DNA from: JBJTIF01 sp046094825
GTDB lineage: Bacteria > Actinomycetota > UBA4738 > HRBIN12
Assembly (NCBI GenBank): GCA_046094825.1
Contig: JBJTIF010000126.1
Location: 10,242 to 74,241 of the forward strand
DNA length: 64,000 bases
Direction: 5' to 3'
Shown here: positions 9,846 to 20,263 of the stretch, one piece after another
How positions within the stretch are numbered: the stretch's first letter is position 1
Layout of the letters: the number at the start of each line of letters is the position of its first letter
Notes under the pieces: model-generated
The model's input: only the letters and a program-made list of their open reading frames with translations
Databases searched by the model: none
What the model was told of the DNA's origin: nothing
Program-made: the position numbers and the translations under genes

Positions 9846-9873
9846 TTGCAATCGAACACCCGTTCGATACCAT
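9846..9873 (+). promoter_or_regulatory. LysM-gene promoter with perfect SOS box 2
   Basis: TTGCAA (9846-9851) and TACCAT (9868-9873) flank a 16-bp spacer that is itself the palindromic operator TCGAACACCCGTTCGA (9852-9867), a perfect match to the mycobacterial SOS consensus TCGAAC-N4-GTTCGA. LexA bound here would fill the polymerase site. Seven bases separate the -10 from an ATG at 9881. Confidence 0.85.
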
Positions 9874-9880
9874 GCCCGGC

Positions 9881-10246
9881 ATGGAGATCGCGATGGCAGG
9901 AGCGACGGTCGGCTCGGGAGCGGCCCGGGGCACGGATCGGGTCCTCCGTGGGCACGATCGGGGCGTCTTCCTGCGGCGCCGCGTGCTCGTCGCGGCCCTC
10001 GCTGCCGTCATGGTCGGTCCCTGGGTCGGCCCGCTCCACGACGCGCTTTCGGGGTCCGGGGCGGCCCCGCTCCCCGTCTCGAGGGGCACCTACCTCGTCC
10101 GGCCCGGCGACACGCTCTGGAGCGTCGCCGAGCGCCTGGCTCCCGGCGAGGACCCCAGGCCCCTCGTGGACGCGATCGCCCTGGCCAACGGGCTGGACGC
10201 CCGCGGGCTCCAGGCAGGCACCACCCTCGTGATCCCCGCGCGTTGA
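9881..10246 (+). CDS. LysM-domain membrane protein, predicted SOS-induced cell-division inhibitor
   Basis: I start this 121-residue protein at the ATG seven bases after the -10 element. Upstream in-frame ATGs at 9758 and 9872 lie before the predicted transcript start. A basic N-terminus leads into one membrane helix (RVLVAALAAVMVGPWVG), then an extracytoplasmic segment and a LysM fold starting GTYLVRPGDTLWSVAERL and ending TLVIPAR. LysM binds peptidoglycan. Position and architecture match DivS of Corynebacterium, ChiZ of Mycobacterium and YneA of Bacillus, the SOS division inhibitors found beside lexA. The function is inferred from this context. Confidence 0.8.
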   Translation: MEIAMAGATVGSGAARGTDRVLRGHDRGVFLRRRVLVAALAAVMVGPWVGPLHDALSGSGAAPLPVSRGTYLVRPGDTLWSVAERLAPGEDPRPLVDAIALANGLDARGLQAGTTLVIPAR

Positions 10247-10295
10247 CGCGCCGGGGCGGAGTCCCTATCCTCGGCTTGCCCCCTACATCTTGTGG
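10243..10295 (+). promoter_or_regulatory. nrdR promoter and autoregulatory NrdR box
   Basis: TTGACG (10243-10248, overlapping the LysM stop) and TATCCT (10266-10271) are 17 bp apart, predicting a start near 10279. The 16-mer CCCCTACATCTTGTGG (10280-10295) follows at once and matches 11 of 16 positions of the NrdR-box consensus, with the key C...G spacing kept. Bound NrdR would block initial transcription of its own gene. I see no second box at helical spacing. Confidence 0.6.
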
Positions 10296-10303
10296 TGATG
10301 CCG

Positions 10304-10774
10304 ATGCGCTGCCCCTGGTGCGCCCGCGAGGACGACAAGGTCATCGACTCCCGTCCCGCTGACGGGGGAGCGGCCGTGCGCCGCCGCCGCCAGTGGCTCG
10401 CCGGCGGTCGGCGCGACAAGAACTTCGAGCGGGTCGAGGAGCTCGGTCTCACCGTCGTGAAGCGCAACGGGACCATGGAGCCCTACGACCGAGCGAAGCT
10501 CCTCGCCGGCATCGAGAAGGCCGTCGCGAACAGCCCCGTGACCGCCGACCAGGTGGCCGCGGTGGTGGTCAGGATCGAGGACCGCCTCCGGAGGAAGGGC
10601 CCGCGGATCCGCTCCGAGCAGGTCGGCCTGGAGGTGCTCGCCGCCCTCGCGAAGCTCGACCAGGTGGCCTACCTCCGCTACGCGAGCGTCTACAAGGACT
10701 TCCAGGGCGCGAGCGACTTCGAGCGCGAGCTCGGGATCCTCCAGAAGAAGTCCGCCAAGCCCCGCACCCCCTGA
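10304..10774 (+). CDS. nrdR: Transcriptional repressor NrdR with altered zinc ribbon
   Basis: NrdR senses ATP/dATP through an ATP-cone and represses ribonucleotide reductase genes. The 156-residue protein begins at the family-typical MRCPWC; GTG/ATG codons at 10292-10298 are alternatives. The first zinc-ribbon pair Cys3/Cys6 is present and the DSRPAD block is intact. Where the family has a second CxxC followed by RFTT, this protein reads WLAGGRRDKN, so Cys31 is Trp and Cys34 is Gly. The ATP-cone (LTVVKRNG, AYDRAKLL-like region, YLRYASVYKDF) looks normal. The nearby boxes and nrdJ support a working regulator despite the lost ligands. Confidence 0.88.
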   Translation: MRCPWCAREDDKVIDSRPADGGAAVRRRRQWLAGGRRDKNFERVEELGLTVVKRNGTMEPYDRAKLLAGIEKAVANSPVTADQVAAVVVRIEDRLRRKGPRIRSEQVGLEVLAALAKLDQVAYLRYASVYKDFQGASDFERELGILQKKSAKPRTP

Positions 10775-10793
10775 CCTGCGGAGACGCGAGCCA

Positions 10794-10841
10794 CCCCAAC
10801 ATGTTGGGGGTTAGGGCTTCCGGCGGCACGATATCTTGCCA
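10794..10841 (+). promoter_or_regulatory. Tandem NrdR boxes upstream of nrdJ
   Basis: Box 1 is the perfect palindrome CCCCAACATGTTGGGG (10794-10809). Box 2 is GCACGATATCTTGCCA (10826-10841), matching 10 of 16 consensus positions. They are 16 bp apart and 32 bp centre to centre, about three helical turns, which is the classic spacing for cooperative NrdR binding. Confidence 0.72.
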
Positions 10842-10849
10842 CGGGTGGC

Positions 10850-10878
10850 TTGACCGTGCCCGTCCCCGGCGGCAGAAT
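10850..10878 (+). promoter_or_regulatory. Putative nrdJ promoter
   Basis: TTGACC (10850-10855) and CAGAAT (10873-10878) are separated by 17 bp, directly downstream of the second NrdR box. The predicted leader is about 80 bases long and ends in a GGGAAAGGGG purine stretch (10951-10960) before the GTG start. Confidence 0.5.
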
Positions 10879-10965
10879 CACGCCCCTGTCATTCCCGGCC
10901 GTTACGGTGCCGGGACGGCGGTCACGAACGGCAGCGATCAGGCGGAGTACGGGAAAGGGGCAGTG

Positions 10966-13716
<2,751 letters not shown>

Positions 13717-14151
13717 GTGGAGGTACCGGTCCGGCGGCTCGACCCCGGGATGCCCCTGCCCGAACGGGCGCATCCCGGGGACGCCGGCCTCGACCTGCGG
13801 TCCGCGGTCGACGCCGAGGTCCCGCCCGGCGCTCGTGTCCTCGTTCCCACGGGGCTCGCGGTCGCGATCCCCGACGGACACGCGGGGCTCGTCCTGCCCC
13901 GCTCCGGGCTCGCCTCGAAGGTCGGTCTCACCCTCGCGAACGCCCCCGGGCTCATCGATGCCGGGTACCGGGGGGAGGTCGTCTGCGCGGTCGTGAACCT
14001 CGATCGTTCCGAGCCCGTGCGGATCGCCCGCGGCGACCGCATTGCGCAGCTCGTCATCGTCGCCGTCCCGAGCGCGACCGCCGTCGAGGTGGCCGAGCTC
14101 CCGGAGACCACGCGGGGGAGCGGCGGGTTCGGGTCGACCGGCGTCGGTTGA
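13717..14151 (+). CDS. dut: dUTP diphosphatase
   Basis: dUTPase removes dUTP and supplies dUMP for thymidylate synthesis. The 144-residue trimeric-type enzyme starts at a GTG right after the nrdJ stop. All five motifs are visible: [37 protein letters not shown] and the C-terminal [10 protein letters not shown]. Placement directly behind the reductase puts nucleotide reduction and dUTP removal in one transcript. Confidence 0.96.
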   Translation: MEVPVRRLDPGMPLPERAHPGDAGLDLRSAVDAEVPPGARVLVPTGLAVAIPDGHAGLVLPRSGLASKVGLTLANAPGLIDAGYRGEVVCAVVNLDRSEPVRIARGDRIAQLVIVAVPSATAVEVAELPETTRGSGGFGSTGVG

Positions 14152-14177
14152 AGGACCGCCCGACGCGCCCCTAGACT
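14148..14177 (+). promoter_or_regulatory. Promoter of the tRNA-Gly gene
   Basis: TTGAAG (14148-14153), overlapping the dut 3' end, and TAGACT (14172-14177) are 18 bp apart, 16 bases before the tRNA. The same TAGACT hexamer precedes the tRNA-Cys gene (14307-14312). TAGCAT (14423-14428) precedes the first tRNA-Val. Confidence 0.6.
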
Positions 14178-14193
14178 GTCATCGCACCGCCAC

Positions 14194-14269
<76 letters not shown>

Positions 14270-14338
14270 AGCGCCTCTCGGGGCGTGGTCCCAACCCCGC
14301 CCCCTGTAGACTCCGGACATCGCGGTTCGCCGTGATCC

Positions 14339-14409
14339 GGCGGGGTGGCCGAGTGGTTAGGCAGCGGCCTGCAAAGCCGCGCACACCGGTTCAATTCCGG
14401 TCCCCGCCT
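14339..14409 (+). tRNA. tRNA-Cys (anticodon GCA)
   Basis: Acceptor stem GGCGGGG (14339-14345) pairs with CCCCGCC (14402-14408). The anticodon loop CTGCAAA reads GCA. The discriminator is U and CCA is not encoded. A TAGACT -10 element lies 26 bases upstream. Confidence 0.95.
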
Positions 14410-14437
14410 CGAAGGCGGCCTGTAGCATGGCCACCGC

Positions 14438-14509
14438 GGGCGCTTAGCTCAGGGGCAGAGCGCTTCCTTGACACGGAAGAGGTCAGAGGTTCAATTCCTC
14501 TAGCGCCCA
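14438..14509 (+). tRNA. tRNA-Val (anticodon GAC)
   Basis: Acceptor stem GGGCGCT (14438-14444) pairs with AGCGCCC (14502-14508). The anticodon loop TTGACAC reads GAC. CCA is incomplete in the DNA (ACCG). TAGCAT sits nine bases upstream, suggesting its own promoter. Confidence 0.95.
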
Positions 14510-14530
14510 CCGCAGGTCCGAGAGCCCGAG

Positions 14531-14558
14531 CCTCCCGTGCGGGGTTCCCCCGCGGAGG
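14531..14558 (+). terminator. Hairpin terminator after the tRNA Gly-Cys-Val cluster
   Basis: CCTCC...GCGGGG-ttc-CCCCGC..GGAGG forms a GC-rich stem with a three-base loop, 22 bases after tRNA-Val. There is no T-tract, as is common in high-GC genomes. Confidence 0.6.
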
Positions 14559-14619
14559 ATCGACCCGCTCCGCTCCTCGCTCCCGCCGCTCCCGAGCGGG
14601 CCGCGAACCGTTGCGCTCC

Positions 14620-14756
14620 TTGACAACCCTCCGGACGGCCTGTTCACTGCGACCGCTCGCACGGCGGCGGCCGGTCAGGGACCCAGTTCATCCCTGCCCC
14701 CCAGGGCACCGGCCGACGCGGCGGGCGCGGAGGGGGCCGGGTGACCGGCCTCCTCC
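14620..14756 (+). ncRNA. Candidate small structured RNA with its own promoter
   Basis: The 363 bases between the two tRNA-Val genes hold no credible protein gene. TTGACA (14620-14625) and TTCACT (14643-14648) are 17 bp apart, the best -35/-10 pair in the window, predicting a start near 14655. The next 100 bases fold well on paper: GGCCGGT pairs with ACCGGCC as an outer stem, with CAGGGA/TCCCTG inside. A strong hairpin, GGAGG..GGCCGG-gtga-CCGGCC..CCTCC (14729-14756), ends the segment. It lacks the SRP RNA signature and is too short for 6S RNA, RNase P or tmRNA. It could instead be a relic promoter. Bases 14757-14857 show nothing further. Confidence 0.4.
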
Positions 14757-14872
14757 GTCCATCTCCGGTCGGGACGCGGCCGGGCGGCGGTCGGGGGGGC
14801 TGCGCCCGGATCGGGGTCCTCGCCGGCGCGCCGGGGAGGGCGCGTGGGCACCGCTGCTACGCTTGCGACCCC

Positions 14873-14944
14873 GGGCGCGTAGCTCAGTGGAAGAGCGCTC
14901 GCCTCACACGCGAGAGGTCGCAGGATCGAGTCCTGCCGCGCCCA
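14873..14944 (+). tRNA. tRNA-Val (anticodon CAC)
   Basis: Acceptor stem GGGCGCG (14873-14879) pairs with CGCGCCC (14937-14943). The anticodon loop CTCACAC reads CAC, complementing the GAC isoacceptor upstream. TACGCT (14858-14863) is a likely -10 element nine bases before the tRNA. CCA is not fully encoded. Confidence 0.95.
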
Positions 14945-15017
14945 CCCGGTGCACCGAGGGCCATCGCGTGCCGCGCACGGCGGCCGCCCGTCGGCGGACC
15001 CGAGGAGCGAGGGCGAG

Positions 15018-15746
15018 ATGACCGAGATCGCGGCGCGCGCGGAGGACCTCCGGAAGGTCTACGGCCGGGGGGACGCGGAGGTCCGTGCCCTCGATGGGGT
15101 CACCGTCGAGTTCGGCCGCGGGGTCTTCACCGCGATCATGGGGCCGTCGGGGTCGGGGAAGTCCACGCTCCTCCACTGCCTCGCCGGGCTCGACGCCCCC
15201 ACCTCCGGCAAGGTCTTCATCGGCGACACCGAACTCACCGCGCTCTCCGAACGGGACCTCACGCGCCTGCGCCGCGACCGGATCGGGTTCGTCTTCCAGG
15301 CCTTCAACCTCGTGCCGACGCTCACCGCGTCGGAGAACATCACGCTGCCGCTCGACATCGCCGGTCGCCGTCCCGACCGCGCGTGGTTCGACGAGGTCGT
15401 CGACACGATCGGGCTCCGCGACCGGCTCGGGCACCGTCCGAACGAGCTCTCCGGCGGGCAGCAGCAGCGCGTCGCCGGTGCCCGCGCGCTCGTCTCCCGC
15501 CCCGACATCGTCTTCGCCGACGAACCGACCGGCAACCTCGATTCGCGGTCCGGGGCGGAGCTCCTCGGGTTCCTCCGGGGCGCGGTGCGCACGCACGGCG
15601 AGACGATCGTCATGGTCACCCACGACGCGAACGCCGCGAGCTACGCCGACCGCGTCGTGTTCCTCGCCGACGGCCGCGTCGTCGGTGAGCTCCTCGGGCC
15701 GACGGCGGCGACGGTGCTCGATCGCCTGAAGTCCCTCGAGGGCTGA
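15018..15746 (+). CDS. ABC transporter ATP-binding protein (LolD/MacB-type)
   Basis: This 242-residue ATPase powers the membrane protein encoded next to it. It has Walker A GPSGSGKSTLL, the Q-loop FQAFNLVPTLT, signature LSGGQQQRVAGARAL, Walker B IVFADEPTGNLDS and an H-loop VTHD. The EPTGNLDS form marks the LolD/MacB/FtsE subgroup, which exports or extracts lipids, lipoproteins or peptides rather than importing nutrients. The ATG follows GAGGAG. Five bases separate it from the permease start. Confidence 0.92.
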   Translation: MTEIAARAEDLRKVYGRGDAEVRALDGVTVEFGRGVFTAIMGPSGSGKSTLLHCLAGLDAPTSGKVFIGDTELTALSERDLTRLRRDRIGFVFQAFNLVPTLTASENITLPLDIAGRRPDRAWFDEVVDTIGLRDRLGHRPNELSGGQQQRVAGARALVSRPDIVFADEPTGNLDSRSGAELLGFLRGAVRTHGETIVMVTHDANAASYADRVVFLADGRVVGELLGPTAATVLDRLKSLEG

Positions 15747-15751
15747 AGCCC

Positions 15752-18301
15752 GTGCTCCGCGCCACCTGGAAGAGCCTCCTCGCCCGGAAGGTGCGTCTCG
15801 CGCTCACGGTCGTCGCGATCGTGCTCGGGGTCGGGTTCGTCTCCGGCACCTACGTCCTCACCGACACCCTCGACGCCGCGTTCTCCGAGGCCTTCTCGAT
15901 CGCGACCGGCAGCGTCGACGTCGTCGTCCGCTCCGAGGCCGCGTTCGAGTCCGGCGGCACCGGCCCCGGGGGAGGGCGGACCGACGAGCGCGAACCGGTG
16001 CCGGAGTCGCTCCTCGAAGACGTCGCGCGGATCCCGGGCGTCGATCGGGTGACGGGGGAGATCACCGGGTACGCGCAGATGGTCGACGCGCAGGACGGGA
16101 TGCCGATCGAGACGAGCGGTGCCCCGACCCTCGGGGTCGCGTGGAACGACGGCACCGCGACGGTCACGATCCGCGAGGGCCGCAGGCCCATGGAGCGCGA
16201 CGAGACGGCGATCGATGTCGTGACCGCCGAGGAGTACGGGATCGCGATCGGCGACCCGATCGATGTGATCTTCACGACCGGTCCGCGCTCCTTCACCGTC
16301 GTCGGCACGATCGGGTTCCCGGGATCGGACAGCCTCGCCGGCACGACGATCGCGGCGTTCGACGTCGCGACCGCACAGCGGGTCCTCGATCGACGGGGGG
16401 AGTTCGACACCCTCTCGGTGATGGGGGACGGCTCGATCGGGCCGGAGGCCCTGCGCGAGCGGGTCGTCGCCGCACTCCCGGAGGGCTACGAGGCGATCAC
16501 GGGACAGGCCGCCGCCGCGCAGTCCGCCGAGCAGCTCCAGGAGGCCTTCGGGTTCTTCGGCACGGCGCTCCTCGTCTTCGCCGCGGTCGCGCTCTTCGTC
16601 GGGGCGGTCATCATCTTCAACACGTTCTCGATCGTCGTCGCGCAGCGCTCCCGCGAACTCGCCCTCCTGCGCGCTCTCGGCGCGAGCCGCGCGCAGGTGC
16701 GCGCCTCGGTCCTCGTCGAGGCGGCGATCCTCGGGGTGCTCGCCTCCGCCCTCGGCGTCGGAGCCGGGGTGCTCATCGCGTACGGGCTCCAGGGCCTCCT
16801 CGGGGCGTTCGGGCTCGACCTGCCGTCGACGACCTCCCGCGTCCTGCCGCGGACCGTCGTCGTCTCCTTCGTCCTCGGGACCGGCATCACGCTCGTGTCC
16901 GCGCTCCTGCCCGCGCGTCGCGCGTCCCGCGTCGCGCCGATCCAGGCCCTGCGGGCCGGGGAGGCTCCGCCCCAGGGCTCGCTCCGCACGCGCCTGCTCC
17001 TCGGCAGCCTCATCTCCCTCGCAGGCGTCGGGGTCCTGCTCGCCGGGCTCTTCGCCGAGGTGCCGGAACCGCTTCGGTTCCTCGGCGGCGGCGCAGCCGC
17101 GACCTTCCTCGGGGTCGCCGTCCTCGCGCCGACGTTCGCCCGCCGGCTCGCCGCGTGGATCGGGGCGCCGATCCGCCGCCTCGGGATCGCGGGCCGGCTC
17201 GGGCGGGAGAACGCGATGCGGAGCCCACGGCGCACGGCCTCGACCGCGTCCGCGCTCATGATCGGGCTCGGCCTCGTCGCGTTCGTCACGGTGTTCGCGG
17301 CCTCGCTCCGGGCGTCGTTCCTCGTGCGCCTCGGCGACACGCTCCGCGCCGACTTCATCCTCTCGACGACGCAGTACCAGCCCTTCAGCCCGAAGCTCGC
17401 TCGCGAGCTCGACCGCGACCCGCGGCTCGGCGCGGTGGCGGCGTTCCGGCTCGGCGAGGTGAAGATCCGGGGCGAGGTGACCCGCGTCGAGGGCGTCGAC
17501 CCCGCGGACGCGACCGAGGTCATCGACCCGAAGGTCTCCGCGGGCGACCTCGCGACGCTCGGCGACGACGGGATCGCGGTCCTCCGTCGAACGGCGGGAG
17601 ACCTCGGGCTCGCGCTCGGGGACCGCGTCCGGGTGACGTTCGCGCGGACGGGGAAGCAGGACTTCACCGTCCGGGCGTTGTTCGACGAGGAGCGCGCGTT
17701 CAACGCCCCGTGGGCGATCTCGCTCGACGCCTATCGCGCGAACTTCTCCGAGACGCTCGACCTCGTCGTCGGCGTCACGGCCGCTCCGGGTGTGACGCGG
17801 GCCGAGGCCCGCGAGGCGGTCGACGCGGTGCTCGATGACTACCCGAACGTCCGGGCCTACGACCAGGCGCAGTACCGGGCCCAGCAGGAGGACTTCATCG
17901 ACCAGCTCCTCGGGCTCATCACGGCGCTCCTCGGGCTCGCGATCCTCATCGCGCTCTTCGGCATCGTGAACACGCTCGGGCTCTCGATCTTCGAGCGGAC
18001 CCGGGAGATCGGGCTCCTGCGAGCGGTCGGGATGAGCCGACGGCAGCTCCGAGCGATGATCCGCTGGGAGTCCGTCATCATCGCGATCCTCGGCGCCCTC
18101 CTCGGCATCGCGATCGGGGTCTTCTTCGGCTGGGGCCTGCAGCGGGCGCTCGAGCCGGAGGGCGTGACGGAGCTCCGCATCCCCGTCGACCGACTCGCCC
18201 TCGACGTCATCGCCGCCGCGGTCGCCGGGGTCCTCGCCGCGGTGCTCCCCGCACGGCGCGCCGCCCGCCTCGACGTCCTCGACGCGATCGCGTACGAGTA
18301 G
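15752..18301 (+). CDS. ABC transporter permease with two FtsX domains
   Basis: This 849-residue permease starts at a GTG five bases after the ATPase. An N-terminal membrane helix (about residues 14-34) is followed by a large MacB-like extracytoplasmic domain. An FtsX block of three helices then ends in LLPARRASRVAPIQALRAGE, a second extracytoplasmic domain follows, and a C-terminal FtsX block ends in VLPARRAARLDVLDAIAYE. The duplicated layout is typical of actinobacterial exporters of unknown substrate. The paired ATPase suggests mechanotransmission or lipoprotein export, but the cargo cannot be named. Confidence 0.9.
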   Translation: MLRATWKSLLARKVRLALTVVAIVLGVGFVSGTYVLTDTLDAAFSEAFSIATGSVDVVVRSEAAFESGGTGPGGGRTDEREPVPESLLEDVARIPGVDRVTGEITGYAQMVDAQDGMPIETSGAPTLGVAWNDGTATVTIREGRRPMERDETAIDVVTAEEYGIAIGDPIDVIFTTGPRSFTVVGTIGFPGSDSLAGTTIAAFDVATAQRVLDRRGEFDTLSVMGDGSIGPEALRERVVAALPEGYEAITGQAAAAQSAEQLQEAFGFFGTALLVFAAVALFVGAVIIFNTFSIVVAQRSRELALLRALGASRAQVRASVLVEAAILGVLASALGVGAGVLIAYGLQGLLGAFGLDLPSTTSRVLPRTVVVSFVLGTGITLVSALLPARRASRVAPIQALRAGEAPPQGSLRTRLLLGSLISLAGVGVLLAGLFAEVPEPLRFLGGGAAATFLGVAVLAPTFARRLAAWIGAPIRRLGIAGRLGRENAMRSPRRTASTASALMIGLGLVAFVTVFAASLRASFLVRLGDTLRADFILSTTQYQPFSPKLARELDRDPRLGAVAAFRLGEVKIRGEVTRVEGVDPADATEVIDPKVSAGDLATLGDDGIAVLRRTAGDLGLALGDRVRVTFARTGKQDFTVRALFDEERAFNAPWAISLDAYRANFSETLDLVVGVTAAPGVTRAEAREAVDAVLDDYPNVRAYDQAQYRAQQEDFIDQLLGLITALLGLAILIALFGIVNTLGLSIFERTREIGLLRAVGMSRRQLRAMIRWESVIIAILGALLGIAIGVFFGWGLQRALEPEGVTELRIPVDRLALDVIAAAVAGVLAAVLPARRAARLDVLDAIAYE

Positions 18302-18323
18302 CGGTCGGCCCGGGTCGGCGCGA

Positions 18324-18329
18324 TAGCAT
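18324..18329 (+). promoter_or_regulatory. -10 element of leaderless thrS promoter
   Basis: TAGCAT ends seven bases before the thrS ATG at 18337, with no ribosome-binding site between. No convincing -35 hexamer is seen. Confidence 0.55.
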
Positions 18330-18336
18330 CCCCCGC

Positions 18337-20262
18337 ATGCCCGAGGTGACCCTCCCGGACGACCGGCGCGTCGCGCTCCCCGAGGGGGAGCCGATCGGGT
18401 CGGTCCTGCAGCCCGACGCGATCGCCGCGCGCTGGAACGGCGAGCTCACGGACCTCGCCCCCGTGCCGGCGGGATCCGGCTCACTCGCCCCGGTCGTCGC
18501 GTCCTCGAAGGACGGACTCCACGTCCTCCGCCACTCGACCGCGCACGTGATGGCCCAGGCGGTCTGCGACCTCTACCCGGGCGCGCGGTACGCGATCGGG
18601 CCGGCGATCGACGATGGCTTCTACTACGACTTCGAGCTCCCTGCGCCGCTCTCCCCGGAGGACCTCCCGCGGATCGAGGAGCGCATGGCCGCGATCAAGG
18701 CCGCCGACCAGCCGTTCGTCCGCGAGGAACTGCCGCGCACCGAGGCCCTCGACCGGTTCGCCGACCAGCCGTTCAAGCGGGAGATCATCGAGGGACTCGA
18801 CGCGACCGAGGGGGCGACGGGGGAGACCGTCTCCGTGTACCGCAACGCCGCGTGGGGCGATCTCTGCCTCGGGCCGCACGTGCCATCGACGGGGCGGCTC
18901 GGAGCGTTCAAGCTCACGAAGCTCGCCGGAGCGTACTGGCGCGGCGACAGCACGCGGCCGATGCTCACGCGGATCTACGGCACCGCCTGGGCCACGGAGA
19001 AGGACCTCCGCGCGTACCTCGCCCGGCTCGCCGAAGCGGAGAAGCGCGACCACCGTCGCCTCGGGCAGCAACTCGATCTCTTCTCGTTCCCCGAGGAACT
19101 CGGACCGGGCCTCGCGGTCTGGCATCCGAACGGGGGCATCTTCCGCAAGCAGCTCGAGGACTACGTCCGCGACCTCCACCTCGCGCGCGGCTACGACCTC
19201 GTGCAGTCGCCGCACGTCGCCCGCCGGGTCCTGTGGGACACCTCGGGGCACACCGCGAAGTACGTCGAGAACATGTTCCCGGAGATGGTCCGCGACGAGG
19301 CCGCGTACTTCGCGAAGCCGATGAACTGCCCGTTCCACGTGCTCATCTACAAGAGCCAGGTGCGCTCGTACCGCGACCTGCCGATGCGGCTGTCCGAGCT
19401 CGGGACCGTGTACCGCTACGAGAAGCTCGGGACGCTCCACGGCCTGCTCCGGGCGCGCGGCCTCACCCAGGACGACTCCCACATCATCTGCCGCGAGGAC
19501 CAGCTCGTCGACGAGATCCGGCGCGTCTTCGAGCTCACGCTCGAGATCCACCGGACCTTCGGGTTCGCCGACCCCGAGGTCCACCTCTCGACGAAGCCCG
19601 GGCTGGCGATCGGCGACGAGGCGATGTGGGCGCGCGCGATCGACGCGCTGCGTGCGGCGCTCGACGGTAGCGGTCTGTCCTACGAGGTCGCCGAGGGCGA
19701 GGGCGCGTTCTACGGCCCGAAGGTCGACTTCCACTTCCACGATGCGATCGGTCGCCGTTGGCAGCTCACGACCGTGCAGTGCGACTTCGCCCTCCCGGAG
19801 CGCTTCGGGATGGAGTACGTCGGCGAGGACAACGAACGGCACCGACCGGCCATGGTCCACCGCGCGATCCTCGGCTCGATCGAGCGCTTCAGCGGGGTGC
19901 TCATCGAGCACTTCGCCGGCGCCTTCCCGCTCTGGCTCGCGCCGGAGCAGGTGCGTCTGCTCCCCGTCGCGGACCGGCACCTCGACCACGCGCGGGCGCT
20001 CGCGGATCGCTTCGTCGCCGCGGGGCTCCGCGCGCGGGTCGACGAGAGCTCCGAGACGGTCGGCAAGCGGGTCCGTGCCGCGCAGCTCATGAAGATCCCC
20101 TACGTGCTCGTCGTCGGCGACGCCGAGGCGGCCGGCGGCGGGCTCACCGTCCGCGATCGCGCCGGCACGGAGACGAAGGACGTCGAGGTCGAGCGCTTCG
20201 TCGATGCGCTCGGACGGGAGATCGCGACGAAGGCGCTCGTCCAGACCGCGTTCGGGGGTTGA
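18337..20262 (+). CDS. thrS: Threonine--tRNA ligase
   Basis: ThrRS charges tRNA-Thr and edits mis-attached serine. The 641 residues carry an N-terminal TGS domain (residues 1-60), the editing domain with HSTAHVMAQAV and later DLCLGPHVPSTG, and the class II core with the zinc-binding Cys in KPMNCPFHVLIY and motif 2 around YRYEKLGTLHGLLRARGLTQDDSHI. A C-terminal anticodon-binding domain completes it. The predicted mRNA is leaderless. As in mycobacteria, the HIT gene follows directly. Confidence 0.97.
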   Translation: MPEVTLPDDRRVALPEGEPIGSVLQPDAIAARWNGELTDLAPVPAGSGSLAPVVASSKDGLHVLRHSTAHVMAQAVCDLYPGARYAIGPAIDDGFYYDFELPAPLSPEDLPRIEERMAAIKAADQPFVREELPRTEALDRFADQPFKREIIEGLDATEGATGETVSVYRNAAWGDLCLGPHVPSTGRLGAFKLTKLAGAYWRGDSTRPMLTRIYGTAWATEKDLRAYLARLAEAEKRDHRRLGQQLDLFSFPEELGPGLAVWHPNGGIFRKQLEDYVRDLHLARGYDLVQSPHVARRVLWDTSGHTAKYVENMFPEMVRDEAAYFAKPMNCPFHVLIYKSQVRSYRDLPMRLSELGTVYRYEKLGTLHGLLRARGLTQDDSHIICREDQLVDEIRRVFELTLEIHRTFGFADPEVHLSTKPGLAIGDEAMWARAIDALRAALDGSGLSYEVAEGEGAFYGPKVDFHFHDAIGRRWQLTTVQCDFALPERFGMEYVGEDNERHRPAMVHRAILGSIERFSGVLIEHFAGAFPLWLAPEQVRLLPVADRHLDHARALADRFVAAGLRARVDESSETVGKRVRAAQLMKIPYVLVVGDAEAAGGGLTVRDRAGTETKDVEVERFVDALGREIATKALVQTAFGG

Positions 20263-20263
20263 C

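Noticed and set aside
9758..9880. Longer N-terminus for the LysM protein starting at 9758 or 9872
   Set aside because: These codons lie upstream of or within the predicted promoter and SOS box, and the extra residues look non-coding.
10382..10412. Compensated double frameshift in nrdR as cause of the missing cysteines
   Set aside because: Reading the two other frames gives no CxxCG or RFTT, so true substitution is the simpler reading.
14655..14756. Assignment of the candidate small RNA as SRP 4.5S RNA
   Set aside because: The conserved GGAAGGAGCA-type apical motif of SRP RNA is absent.
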